Program-made: the position numbers and the translations under genes
Assembly (NCBI GenBank): GCA_004802725.1
Contig: SGPM01000385.1
Span: forward strand, 1-24,150
Direction: 5' to 3'
Length of the DNA: 24,150 bases
Source: Antrodiella citrinella
Taxonomy: Eukaryota > Basidiomycota > Agaricomycetes > Polyporales > Steccherinaceae
Part shown: positions 9,927 through 20,800 of the stretch, one piece after another
Numbering within the stretch: position 1 is the stretch's first letter
Layout of the letters: each line of letters starts with the position of its first letter
The notes under the pieces: model-generated
The model's input: only the letters and a program-made list of their open reading frames with translations
What the model was told of the DNA's origin: nothing
Database searches by the model: none

Positions 9927-11209
9927 TTATTGGCACTGTTGAACCGGTATTCAGCATCGCTCAGACTGGACATCGTAACAACACGACGTACCTGGTAGTA
10001 GTAAGGAGGCGACACGGCAATGCACTGGAAGTTACTGGCGCATACGGTCGGACCAGTGTAGCCTGTGCCACCGCATTGTCCGTACTGGGTCTGAGTCGGG
10101 CCTGGCGCGGTAGTAGTGGGTGGAGGAGGAGGAGGGATTGTTGTCGGGCCCGTGGAAGGCGCAGTTGTGGGTGCGGAGGTTGGTCCGACCGGCGGTGCAG
10201 TGCCGTTGCCTGTACCGACGCTGGTCGTGATGGGGCCAGACTCGATATACCTGCAAACCAACAGCTCGATGAACACTCAGGATCCTAACATTCGATATGA
10301 AACCCATTCAACGTACACTCCGGAGATGTACCAGTCTTCAGGAGGCTGCGTGTTCACAATCCTCAACACACCAACGTGCCAGTCCTCCGAGTTCGTCGAC
10401 GGGGAGGTGGCTATGTCCTGCACGACCTTGGTGAGTGGTGCCGAACCTGTGCTCGCCCACAAGCCCACCGTGCCTCCGCTGAAGTCGATGTCGTAGGCGA
10501 AGTTGAACCACGTGCCGGCGGTGAACGGCGTGCCCCACTGCCACTGGCTTTGCACCATCCATTGGAGGTCGGTCGTCGTCGGTCCGACGCCGTATTTCAT
10601 CTCCGTGAAGTGAGACTCGAAGAACATGACTTGGTGCTCGAGGGTGTCCTGGTACGCTGAGATCAGGCTCCCGTCATGTTCAAAAGCAAGAGTCGACGTA
10701 CGTCAGGCGCATCTGTATCTGAACGCATCAAGGAGAAGTGGTAGAACAGGTTCCCCTGGCCGAGGTTCTGGGTCGTCTGAGGAATAAGCTCAGTCCTGGC
10801 AGAGACAGCCTCTTCAGCATTTAGATATCTCAAGGCAGTGAAAAGGGGTGCGAATACCTCTCCATCTGAGAGTTCCATGTGGCGGTCGAGTCGATGGTGA
10901 CCCTCAAGCCGTTGGTCTCAGCGGTGTCCGCAGGGTTTTTGTATGATGGGTCCAACGCGAGGTAGTCGCTCGTAGGTCCGGTACCGTGAATGTACTGAAG
11001 GCATCATCACAGATCAGGTTTACAGTGGGTCCGGAGAAGGAACTGCAAATGCCTACCCATTGGTACGTTCCAACCTCGTTCGACCAGGACCAGTCATCGA
11101 AGTCCGAGACAGTCGGGTATGGGTTAAAGGACCCACTCCAAATCGTAGTGCCTGCGCGAACACCAGCGGAGAGAAGAAGCAGTGACGCGATGCCTGCCAA
11201 AGATAACAT
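9927..11209 (-). CDS. Secreted GH131 beta-glucanase with C-terminal CBM1
   Basis: Exons 11057..11209, 10858..10994, 10702..10795, 10317..10648, 9992..10250 and 9927..9935 join in phase into 327 residues. A signal peptide (about 1-19, ending VRA) is followed by the GH131 fold to about residue 240: [37 protein letters not shown], then [13 protein letters not shown] and [11 protein letters not shown]131 enzymes act on beta-1,3-, beta-1,6- and beta-1,4-glucans. A Pro/Thr-rich linker leads to a fungal cellulose-binding CBM1 (about 293-327), with four cysteines and a Tyr (GTGYTG) where Trp is common. The last exon is nine bases and supplies the final Cys, Gln and stop. This supports extracellular attack on cell walls. 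It shares its 3' flank with the SOD gene. Confidence 0.93.
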
Positions 11210-11719
11210 GTCGACGAAAGGATAATTGATGTCAGCCCGCGCACAGGACCATATGCATACCACCGACCCTATTTATCTAGGTCGCGTCTGACGCCATTCG
11301 TCGCAGCAAAAATGGACGCGAACTTTTACCGTCCACCGATGTTGGTTAATTGTCGGACGACGTCGCGTTCGGGAAAACACCCCGCCTGATCACTTTCCGC
11401 ACGTCTAGCGTCCGCTGCTTCTTAATTGACTGACGAAAGTAGGTCTTGCTCACGAGGGGCGTTTCGGAAGATCCAAGGATATATAGACGGTATGCAAGGG
11501 CGAAAAGCGGATATGGAGGTACAATGGGGGTATACAAAGTATTAGTCGAAGCTTCAAGAATATGATTCCATATTCGGAAACAGGTCGAAAAGCAAATTAC
11601 CTGGGCATAAATGGCATAACTTAGTGTGTGATCTAAAAAAGTCGTGAAGAGACAAAGGGCGAGAGAAGAGATAGAAAAATCCATAGTCATGAGGTGTCGT
11701 TGAAAAGGGAAAAGGGTCG
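11210..11719. other. Intergenic region: GH131 promoter and CSC1-like 3' flank
   Basis: On the minus strand ATAAATA (11270-11276) lies about 60 bp upstream of the GH131 start codon and is a plausible TATA box. An ACACCCCGCC block near 11378-11387 could be a CreA/Mig1-type carbon-repression site, expected for such a gene but only a short match. The open frame across 11346-11765 is the CSC1-like gene's 3' end read in another frame. Confidence 0.4.
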
Positions 11720-14700
11720 TCAAGGCGGTACCACGTCTGCGTCCTTTGGTCGAGCGAACATCCAAGATGTCAACACAGACCGAGAATGGGTGGCTCTCTC
11801 CGCTTCTGCTTCCTCCTGTCGCATTCGCTCTTGTGCAGCCTCCTGTTCCTCTACAATGACTTCACCGACGACTGCATCACGTGTAGAAAGTATGCTTGGA
11901 GCGCGAGGACTCGGCAAGAACCTGGAGGAACTCTCACTGGCAGGCTGTTCAACAAAGGACAGCAGGGACCCTGAAGCTTGACGGCTGGTCTGAGGACGAA
12001 CAATGATAGGCCGCAGAGTCGGTCCTGCATCCATTGTACAAGCGCGATTTCTACGACGTCGATCCGAGGATGGAAGAGTGCTTGTGGCAGAAATGGGCGA
12101 GATACCAGCGCTTCCAGAGCCCCCTGCTCCAAGCGAGAAGGACCGAAAATTAGAGGGACCAGCATCGGACGTACTAGCCCTGCTGGGTCGACGGAACGTG
12201 AGGTGAGGGGAGTTGCCCCTGCTGCTGGGTCGTTGGCTATTGACGGTACTCGACGTCCGGTGTCGCATGATAGAGGGCCGTCGAAGTGTATTCGTTTCCT
12301 CTATATCGTGCTCCTTCTCGAGGTGCGAGACGCGAGACGCTATACCGGCTGGCAAGTTGATGACCTCGTCACCGTGAATGATCCGCGACGCTGGGATGAA
12401 GTCGGAATCATCGTCGTCATCGAAGCTTGGGAAGCTTAACGACGAGAGTGCCGATGGCAGGGACAATGTGCTACCAATGAAGTCGTCCTCACTCCATGAC
12501 CCGAGTTTACCAGCACCGGGTTCACTGGTGATGGACATGCGGAGATCGACAGTGTCATCCAGGTCCAGAATGCCTAGCGGATCTCGCGGTAACCAGAGGA
12601 CGTCGGACACTATTCTGCAGTAATACGGGTTTTCGTACCCGTGGTCGGGAGACGACTCGTCGTCCCAAGTAGGATGAGGAGGATGAGGAGAGCATAACTC
12701 CGTAGGCTCTCGTTCCACCACTTTCTCGTCCATAGGTAAACCAGGAAAGTTGTGCTGAGCCGCGGAAGTCGATGGTAGTCCAGGAGTTGGGTCCATAGAA
12801 ACGCTCAAATGGCCAGAATGGAATTGGAATGGGTTTTGCTGATGACGAGGTCTATGGGGTCGAGTAGGTATGGTTGCATAAGAAAAGCGGATCTTGCTTG
12901 CAAGTTTCATGGTCCAAAAATCCATGTTGTTGCTAATCGCACTTCTGCCTTTTCTCTTCTCGCTCTTCTCGTCGGTATCTGGCGCAGGCGTTTCGAGGAT
13001 TTCTACGGACTCTGAAGGACTCTCGGTCTCGCGTGCTGTCCCGCATATAATGTCAGCTTCCAAAATATCGTCGCGTTCGTATCGAGCTCGACAAATTCGC
13101 GTCAATCTATTCGCTGGTCAGAGATTGTCAGCGTGAACAATTTGTTGAGAACGCACGTCATTTTGGCCATGGCAGTGAGCAATATTAATATAGCTGAGAC
13201 CGCTACATTGGCGGTTTTCTTCAGAACCACCATGTATGCCATGAACACTACCTGGAAGTCAAGTTAATTTGGTTGAGAAACGGATGGAGACCTTAAATAT
13301 ATAAGCGCACCTGAGAAAGAACGAGACCTGGTAGGGATTGTGTCATATACGTCTCGTGAGGTCTCTATGTGTGCGAGAGGGAAACTTACCATCAAGCGAG
13401 TATCGCACCAAACGAATCAACAGGTTTTGACCATTGCCCTCGTAATTCTTCGCATACACGTGGAGCAGTTGGTTCCTTATGACAACTATGGGCAACATGC
13501 TAAGTGACGATATAATCGAGAGAACCTGTGATAATACATACTGATCTCGACGCAGAAGTATAAGAACCCAAACGGTATCACGAGAGGGTTCAAGATCGAG
13601 AACACCAGGAGTACGTGAATAACGAGGAGATGATTGGGCAGCCAGTCTTCCAAAGGTGGTTAGTACTTGTATTGGATAGAGCTGGCTGGCTGGGCTGCTT
13701 ACAATAATAGTTGAATGTACGAGGTCGAATGCCTACAGCTCTCTTCCGTGGGGTGACCTGCCTCTTCGTAGTAGGGTAGACCAGGAGAGGCAGCTAATGT
13801 TGTGTTAGATTGCAATCACCAAACATGCCTGGGGACATACACCATCTAGAGGAAATAGTGAGGAAGTGTTCGAGGAAAGTAAGGCTTTATCACGTACATA
13901 GACCGAGCTCGAATCCTCCATGCATAGCTGTCGTGAATATCACTACAAACGAATGAGACTCGAGCCGCAATGGTTCATCAAGTGGGACTTACGCCAGCCA
14001 ACGTAGAAGGGCCCTGCGCTTGGGAAGCTATCCGAAACTACCTGTATCAACTTCAACCCAGCCGAATGCTTGAACGACAGCAGGAAGGCTTGCAGTGCCA
14101 CTGTACCAACACAGAAGAACACTAGGACATTGACGACGAGGAATTTATAGTAGCGAGTCAATATGCGGTCGTGAAGCACAGACAATGTCGATATGGTATG
14201 GGCCTTCTTCGCGATAAGCACTATGCAAGGTTGCGCACTTAGCAATGATTCCTTACAGCGAGCAGTTCGGACGACTCACAGAGAAGCAGCGGGATCAAGA
14301 TGGAGAGGCCTGATACCAAAAGAGTCGGTATGAAGGACTGCAAAATTTCTTCCTCCCATTCGTGTTGATCCAGATATTGTTTCTGAGTACAAAGTGAGCG
14401 GGATGATCAAGAGAGCTTGAACTTTATCTCTCACCAGGCCAGGCCAGAAGGCAGAAATGTTCTGGATGGACACCAGACCGACGAAAATGGACACGGGGAA
14501 TAGCCACAGAATTGTGAAAGCCCTGCCGGTCGTCAATGAATCGGCGTGACAACATATTACATGTCTCCTCACCATACACCTGTATTGATAACCCAATCCT
14601 TGACGAACTATCCGGAAAGTTAGAACTGGTGATAAATGAACGGTTTCGAGAACTTCACCTCTGCTTTAAACGTAGACTTCATCAATCGATTCCAGTCCAA

Positions 14701-16683
14701 GTCTTCGAACTGCGGGGCCATCGTGATCATGCAAGCCAACGGATTGTTTGGGTGTACAGCGAGGTACTTGCACGCCCTTCTCGCGTCGGCTGGATCCACA
14801 AATGTGACAAACGCGGTGTTCATGGGCGTGTAGTCCGAGACAGCTTTGGTCCGTTTCTCCGTGATAAGCGACGTCAGCAAATTCAACTTGGCGGTATAGT
14901 AGTCGATGGACGGGACAGTCTTGCCTCGGAACAAGGCGGAGAGGTGAATGAGAGGTTGGTATGCATCGAGGGTACTTCGCGGCAGACTGAGGAGAGCTTG
15001 CCAGACCGTCTTCTCGGGATAGTCCTTGATAGTAGAAGCATCTGTAACGGGTGACTTCATCTCAACGCTGAGATCCTCAGACGACCAAGGCAGTAGGTTG
15101 GCGATCAATTGACGGTGCAGAGGTGGTGCGTTTGCAGATTGCACGTATGGACCCAGCGTTCGGATAAGCAGTTGCATGCGGTCTTCACCTTCTGCGGTAC
15201 CATCGTCACTCCCACCTTTCTCCACGTCTGCTGATGTTGATTTGGGTTGCACTATGGAAAGCCTCTGCGTGACTGAACGAATCATGCCCTTCGGTTTGGC
15301 TTCCATCGCTTCCTTTACAGCAGTCAACGCTTTCTGGGCCAACCTGATATGTGCTGTTTCAAGGCACCGCAGTGCCTCTTCCCTGCGCTCCAACAGAGAT
15401 GCTAAGTCAGACATCTTGCGCACCAGCACCACCCGATTTATGGCAGGTATATCGTCGGGATTGGCTTGAGTTTCTGCATCCGACGCGCCCGAGTCTGATA
15501 CAAGACCAGTAGCAGGTTCAGTGGAGGTTCGCGATTTGTACAAGCGATTTGGAACACGCTTCGCCCTGTTGAACATGAAGGCAAAGGTAGTGTTTAGGAA
15601 GCCCGGTTGAGTGGTCGTCGGTACACCGACAGATGGTTTCGCAATGGGCCGGGAAAGGTAGTATTCGATATACTCCTTGAGCTCCTTCTCAGATCGGAGT
15701 CCGGGTGGTAAATTCGATATCATGACGGTACGAAGGCGAAGTCCGCGATCCGAGCCATCTTCATCCAGTGGAGGAACCGACTGAAAAGGGTATTGTGGAT
15801 GCGGGTGTGGGGTCCACTGGGCATTCTTAGCAGCTTGAGCACGCTCCACAGCAGTATCAGCTGCCTCTTGTATTTTCTGGGAGCGAAATTTGAACGCTCC
15901 CAGGCAAATCCAGCATAGGGTATATATCCAGGAGCCCGTAATCCATATCAGCAACAGCAGGTGGATCCACAGAAGTGACAAGCCCTTGGATGTGGCGGCG
16001 AGGCTAGATATCGACGCACGGGTCATAGACTTGGGAGACACCGAGTCATCAGAGAATGTGACGTGAATGGGGAGAAGAATTGGGAGAGTCGTCAAAGTAT
16101 GCATGAACGTGAACCAGACTGAGGAATAACATAAGTCACATCTCACAGCGCTCCGGAGGTATTGCACGTACAACATCCTCGGAGAAAGCGGATATACACG
16201 GAGGCATCGACACCTCGCAGCTCATTGAAGCGGTCTTCAGGGAATGTCACGGCCTGCTTGATCCAGCCCAGCGGAAAGCCTCTGGGCAGCGGAGGCGAAG
16301 GTTTCCTGGAAAGACATGAATATTTGCAATGGAGTAATGTTCGTAGAAGTACACACCGCGCCCAAGAACGTCCTTGAAAAAGGCTGAAGAGATGCGAGAT
16401 TAAGGCAACTAACAGACGTTGCACGGTCAGACTCACTATCCGAACTCCCATGTCTCTACACTTCCCAAATCGTCCTCTTTACGTGCCGAGCATCCACGAC
16501 CTCTCCGCTTCCTCCGCATAAGGGCATGGGACGTAATGCATAATGTGAAAATGCATGCAGCTATGACCGACTGATTGATCAGTCCACTGCATACAAGAGG
16601 GTGTTTAGTATACCGCTGGACAATCGCATCTGTGAGACATACCTGTAATTCTTGGAGAATGGCCTCTGCTGAATGGTGGCCAT
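11720..16683 (-). CDS. CSC1/OSCA/TMEM63-type calcium-permeable stress-gated channel
   Basis: Seventeen exons (16643..16683, 16437..16586, 16357..16383, 16172..16305, 14659..16118, 14573..14607, 14435..14522, 14280..14382, 13993..14220, 13898..13942, 13841..13845, 13703..13793, 13542..13646, 13390..13485, 13311..13327, 13157..13251, 11720..13106) give 1,368 residues in one frame. The first membrane span is at about 16-36, followed by RKRRGRG and two more spans. The large cytosolic RRM-like domain has VMISNLPPGLRSEKELKEYI and NTAFVTFVDPADARRACKYL. The channel core contains EEEILQSFIPTLLVSGL, FPSAGPFYVGW, GIRPRTFNYYYWLPNH and RNQLLHVYAKNYEG. Family members are osmotically or mechanically gated cation channels of the plasma or internal membranes. 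The last 460 residues are a Ser-, Arg- and Asp-rich tail with no recognisable domain. Length exceeds yeast Csc1 (782) mainly through this tail. The ATG at 16683 has a good context and directly precedes span 1. Confidence 0.92.
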
Positions 16684-16930
16684 GGAATGTCGGGGATCAG
16701 GTCAGCATGTGCAGTCGACAAGGAGCGTCGCGACGACCTGCGAGTCTTAATAGAGGCCGTCTTCGTTCGCACACCTCCGACAAGGTGGCACAACTTCAGA
16801 ACCAGTGATCCTGTAACGTGAAATAGATGACCTTCCTGATCGGGAAGATTCTGTTACGTAAACACTCTCACGACGTTAACCGGACAACTGCTCGTTGTTG
16901 TCGGTGAGCTGCACATAACCACAACCACCA
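16684..16930. promoter_or_regulatory. Divergent promoter, CSC1-like channel and NDUFS4
   Basis: Only 247 bp separate the two start codons, which point away from each other. The interval contains no gene and no clear TATA box. Shared control is possible but cannot be read from sequence. Confidence 0.45.
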
Positions 16931-17659
16931 ATGTCTCTACTTCGCCCTTCAGCAAGGGCTATCGCCCAATGCAGACCTTTCTTGGCATCGTCGCGGATGA
17001 TGAGCTCCGAATCCAAGGGTGCTGTCGCGCCAGCCGCTGAGCAGACCTCCGACATCGTCCCCACACCTTCACGAGAAGTCATCACTGCAGATGCAATCAG
17101 CGGTGCTCCTGGTAAGCATAGTCTCTACCTACAATAGAATGAACGGCTCAAATTATGTAGCTGAACTGCGCCACCGTGCCGTTCGAATCTTCCAACCTAC
17201 CCGGAGTACGACCCAGAGTGGTACTGGCAAGTCCACGCGCTGGAGGATTGACTGGGACATCTTGCAAGGGGGCGGTCGATGGGAGAATCCTCTGATGGGA
17301 TGGGCCAGCTCGTGAGCATTACTTAGACACTTATTGTGAACCAGAAGTCTGACCTCCCTCCCCGCCGCAGGGCCGATTACATGCAAGGAACTCGCCTGTC
17401 CTTCCGCACCAAGGAGGATGCTGTTCATTTCGCTGAGAAGCAAGGTGAGTCGTGTTAGTTTTGCAGAGAAACTGTAGATTGACAAGGGCGATCTTTCAGG
17501 ATGGGATTATTATGTGTACGTTCTGACATACTTTCGCTACGCCTTTGCTGATCAAGTTGACACAGTCAAGCGCCAGAAATCAACCGCATTCCACCAAAGA
17601 ATTACGCCGAGAACTACGTTTACAAACCCAACACCCTTCGTATCCTGCGCACGAAATAG
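16931..17659 (+). CDS. NADH:ubiquinone oxidoreductase subunit NDUFS4 (AQDQ/18-21 kDa)
   Basis: Five exons (16931..17111, 17161..17311, 17371..17444, 17500..17515, 17566..17659) give 171 residues. NDUFS4 is an accessory subunit of mitochondrial complex I, needed for stable assembly of the NADH-binding module. The N-terminus is rich in Arg, Ser and Ala without acids for 25 residues, a mitochondrial targeting signal. The core is textbook: HRAVRIFQPTRSTTQSGTG, RWRIDWDILQGGGRWENPLM, GWASSADYMQGTRLSF, FAEKQGWDYYV, RIPPKNYAENYVYKPNTLR. Exon 4 is only 16 bases. The gene's 3' end faces the RICTOR stop codon, 239 bp away. Confidence 0.96.
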
Positions 17660-17898
17660 ATGCTCATCCGGTGTTCTGGTCATTTCGCACCTCTGCTGCA
17701 ATAATCAGTCGTTTCAACCATGCATTCGGAATCTAAGCAACCAGATGTACAGGCATCAAATGAATATGGGTGCGTTGTCAGTCAAGTCATGCAAGCAGAT
17801 TGTCCCAGGGAAAAGTACAACAGTTAAGCAGATGCGAAAGATAGAATGGGGAGGGTATATGAGCAAATAATGGCAACGAGAGATAGCTGTAGAAATTG

Positions 17899-20800
17899 TC
17901 AAAGCCTAGGATACTGATCGTTCGTCTCCGCGAACCCGACAATCCGACTTTGCGGACGCGCTTTGATGACAGGAGCAGTAGCGATGACGGGAGACATCAT
18001 CTCCTCGTCCGACATGGTCTCTTCGTCGCTGTCCAGATGTCGGCTGGGTCTTCCTATGTCGTTAAGCCTCGGCTGAGGCAAGACATCGCCGTTTTCTGTC
18101 ACCTCGGGTCGCAACTTCAACTCCGTCTCGTGTTCCAACAACTCCTTCACCGTTTCGGCATTCAACTCGACGTTGAATAGCTCGCAGATATATCTGCGCA
18201 CCGGTAGTCGATACCGCTGGTTCGCCATGGTATGGAGAGCGCGATACAACATGGATGTGGAGCTGAATATATGCCTGTACTCTGGACGCGCTTTCATGCG
18301 AGCCAGAGACCGCGATGCAGTGTTGGCAATGACGGTATTGGCAAGGTTGTAGATAGCCGTCATGACCTCTGCTTCTTCCTCTGTCTTCGGAGGTGCTAGT
18401 CGTTCGAGACCATCATCGCCCACCGGAGTTGGATCCCATGATGGTAGCTAAAGTGCATAAGCACGGATTATCACATCACAGAAACGACAAACTCACCGTG
18501 ACCAGTTTGTTGACATCCATGGGCACACAGAGTCCGGTCGGAAACCCGAGCGGATCGAGCGTGGCCTCCCAGCCATAGTCATCCAGGATTTCGGCTCCTT
18601 GAGGTGTAGAGGAAATCATGCCGAGAACGAAGAAGCAAGTCCTAATACCGAATCGGGTCAGTCAGACCTGTCAGGATAGACGGCATATGGCAACATACCC
18701 TCGCACAGAAAGAACATATGACTGCTCAGCAATGTCCACGATAACGGGTATTATATCTTCCTCTTCAAGGAATGGAAGACCTCGTTCTGTGGCTCCAATA
18801 TTTCCCTGTCGGAGGCGGTGTCAGCGCGAGGAGACAAGATAGGCGTATCGCAACTCACGATTGCCCAGAGTGTGCTCTTCAGCTTCAGAATGAGATCTTG
18901 GTCTTCACTTTCCAGACCATGCCTGCGAACGAAAGCTGCAAACTCCGAGAAATGACCTTTCTCTTGCAACACCTGACAACCAGTGTCTGTCTTTGCCATA
19001 ACACCGTAGAAATGTTGCGGGACAAGGCCGTCGGATGGTCTTTAATCACATGATTAGCATCACATCACAATTCCGGGGGGAACGGATACGCACCCAAGCT
19101 CTTCATGATCTCCTCCTGACGGTGTGAAGTCAAATGCCTTGGACAGGAAGACTTCAATGTAGATCACATAATGAAGGTTACGTTCATGGAACCAAAGGTC
19201 CATCTCCCGATCAATGTAGTCAGCGGCGTAAAGGTATCGGAAACCCAGCGTTGTTGCCATGAACCTAGACAAGGTACAGTTAATACTAATAGCTATATAA
19301 ATCATGAATGAATGTGTACTTCAGCAGCAAAGGGTGACCGACTGCGCCCAGATGATCGAGGGTCGGGTGCATTTCCACCACGGCTTGTAGAATATCGGCA
19401 GATTCGCAGGCCTCCTGCAGATATCGGACAGCAACCTCTTGCACTTCCACTGCAGGATCATAGAGTTGAGTCAACAGCAAGCGAAGGGTCCAGGAGTTTG
19501 CCGTTGGGCTGGCACGAATGAGCTCGCCGAGATGATTAGTAGCATACATGCGGATGTGCTGCGGGTATCGTCAGAGTATGATACATGAATCACCGAGCAA
19601 ACTGACCTTGTAGCTGGAAGTCAGTGCTTTGGACAACACGATCCGAGAGTGTCCGTCACTAAAAATGATCAGCACATCTTCTTCCACATCGAGGAAGGTA
19701 CCCACATGCTGTAATCCAGGTTGTCAATGATACCTTTGGTCAAATCTTCACGACTTCGAAGTTCGCTCAAATGGTAGAAGGCAGTGAATAATTTGAACTT
19801 CTCCAACAACCTGTAGTACAAAAGTCAGCAAAGACGGGGACCGAAGCTAGAGGGTTACTCGCTCAAGCCCCTCTTTGCGCTTGCTCAAGGTGCCCAGCAT
19901 CTCGAAGTAGCCAGAGGTGACGGTGTTCTGCATCCGCTGTTTTGAGAATATAGGATCGTTGTTAGGAGTTCCGTTCCACTGCGTAGGTTTGAGTTCATGT
20001 AACTGTGAACGATATCTTGGTCAACGTACTGGATCGAGCTGTGCGAAGCTCTTCATAAGTTGATCCAGGAATTCATCTTCAGCAAGGAACCGTAGACCGT
20101 CCGAACTTGTCATGAGGTCGTTCAGTAACAAGCAACCAAGACGCGTCCAACGATGATTTAGCTGAAGCGATGCATATCAATAAGCACAAGACATCAGTAG
20201 TTCGCAGACCACATACTTTTGACTTCGGCAAATCCGAAAAGCGGTGACTGAACGGATGATAGAACTGCATAAGCTTCCGTATGATCCTGGAGACCTTAAT
20301 AGCTTCCTCCATCCTCTTTGGATTCAAGAGAGGACCTTCCACTAGTTCATGCAGCGCCTCGTAGCTCCATTTTGTATGATCTTTGGTGACTTGTACTTGC
20401 GTCTCAATCAAAATCGTTTGGAATGCCCTGTCATCCATCGACATGCCCAATTTGATCTTGGCTTCTTCGGCGCGCCGCTGGCCTCGCCGTACAGAGTCTT
20501 CTACGGAATTGGCCCTTGGTCGCGACGTATTCCTCACTACTGCAGGCTGCAGACGTGTCCGATGACGGTTGTAGCTGTCGATTGCGGACAGCGCTGTAGT
20601 GCCTACGATGCGGTGTTCGCCCATGTTGTAGTCAGACGCGAGGTTGAACACTTGCGGGATCGCCTTGAGAGCGCGAGGTAAGTCTCGCCACATTGACATA
20701 TACACGTGCCGGATGTACCTGTATTTTAGAAGCAACTGATAACGGTAGGACCCTGTTCGAGATCTGCAGAATCTCTGCCATGAGTAACGTGGCTTTCCGG

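Noticed and set aside
10116..10496. Plus-strand Gly/Val-rich frame opposite the GH131 gene
   Set aside because: It is the antisense of the Pro/Thr linker and GH131 domain, which are clearly coding on the minus strand.
11978..12439. Plus-strand frame of 153 codons within the channel gene
   Set aside because: Antisense shadow of the long last exon, whose phase matches the upstream conserved exons.
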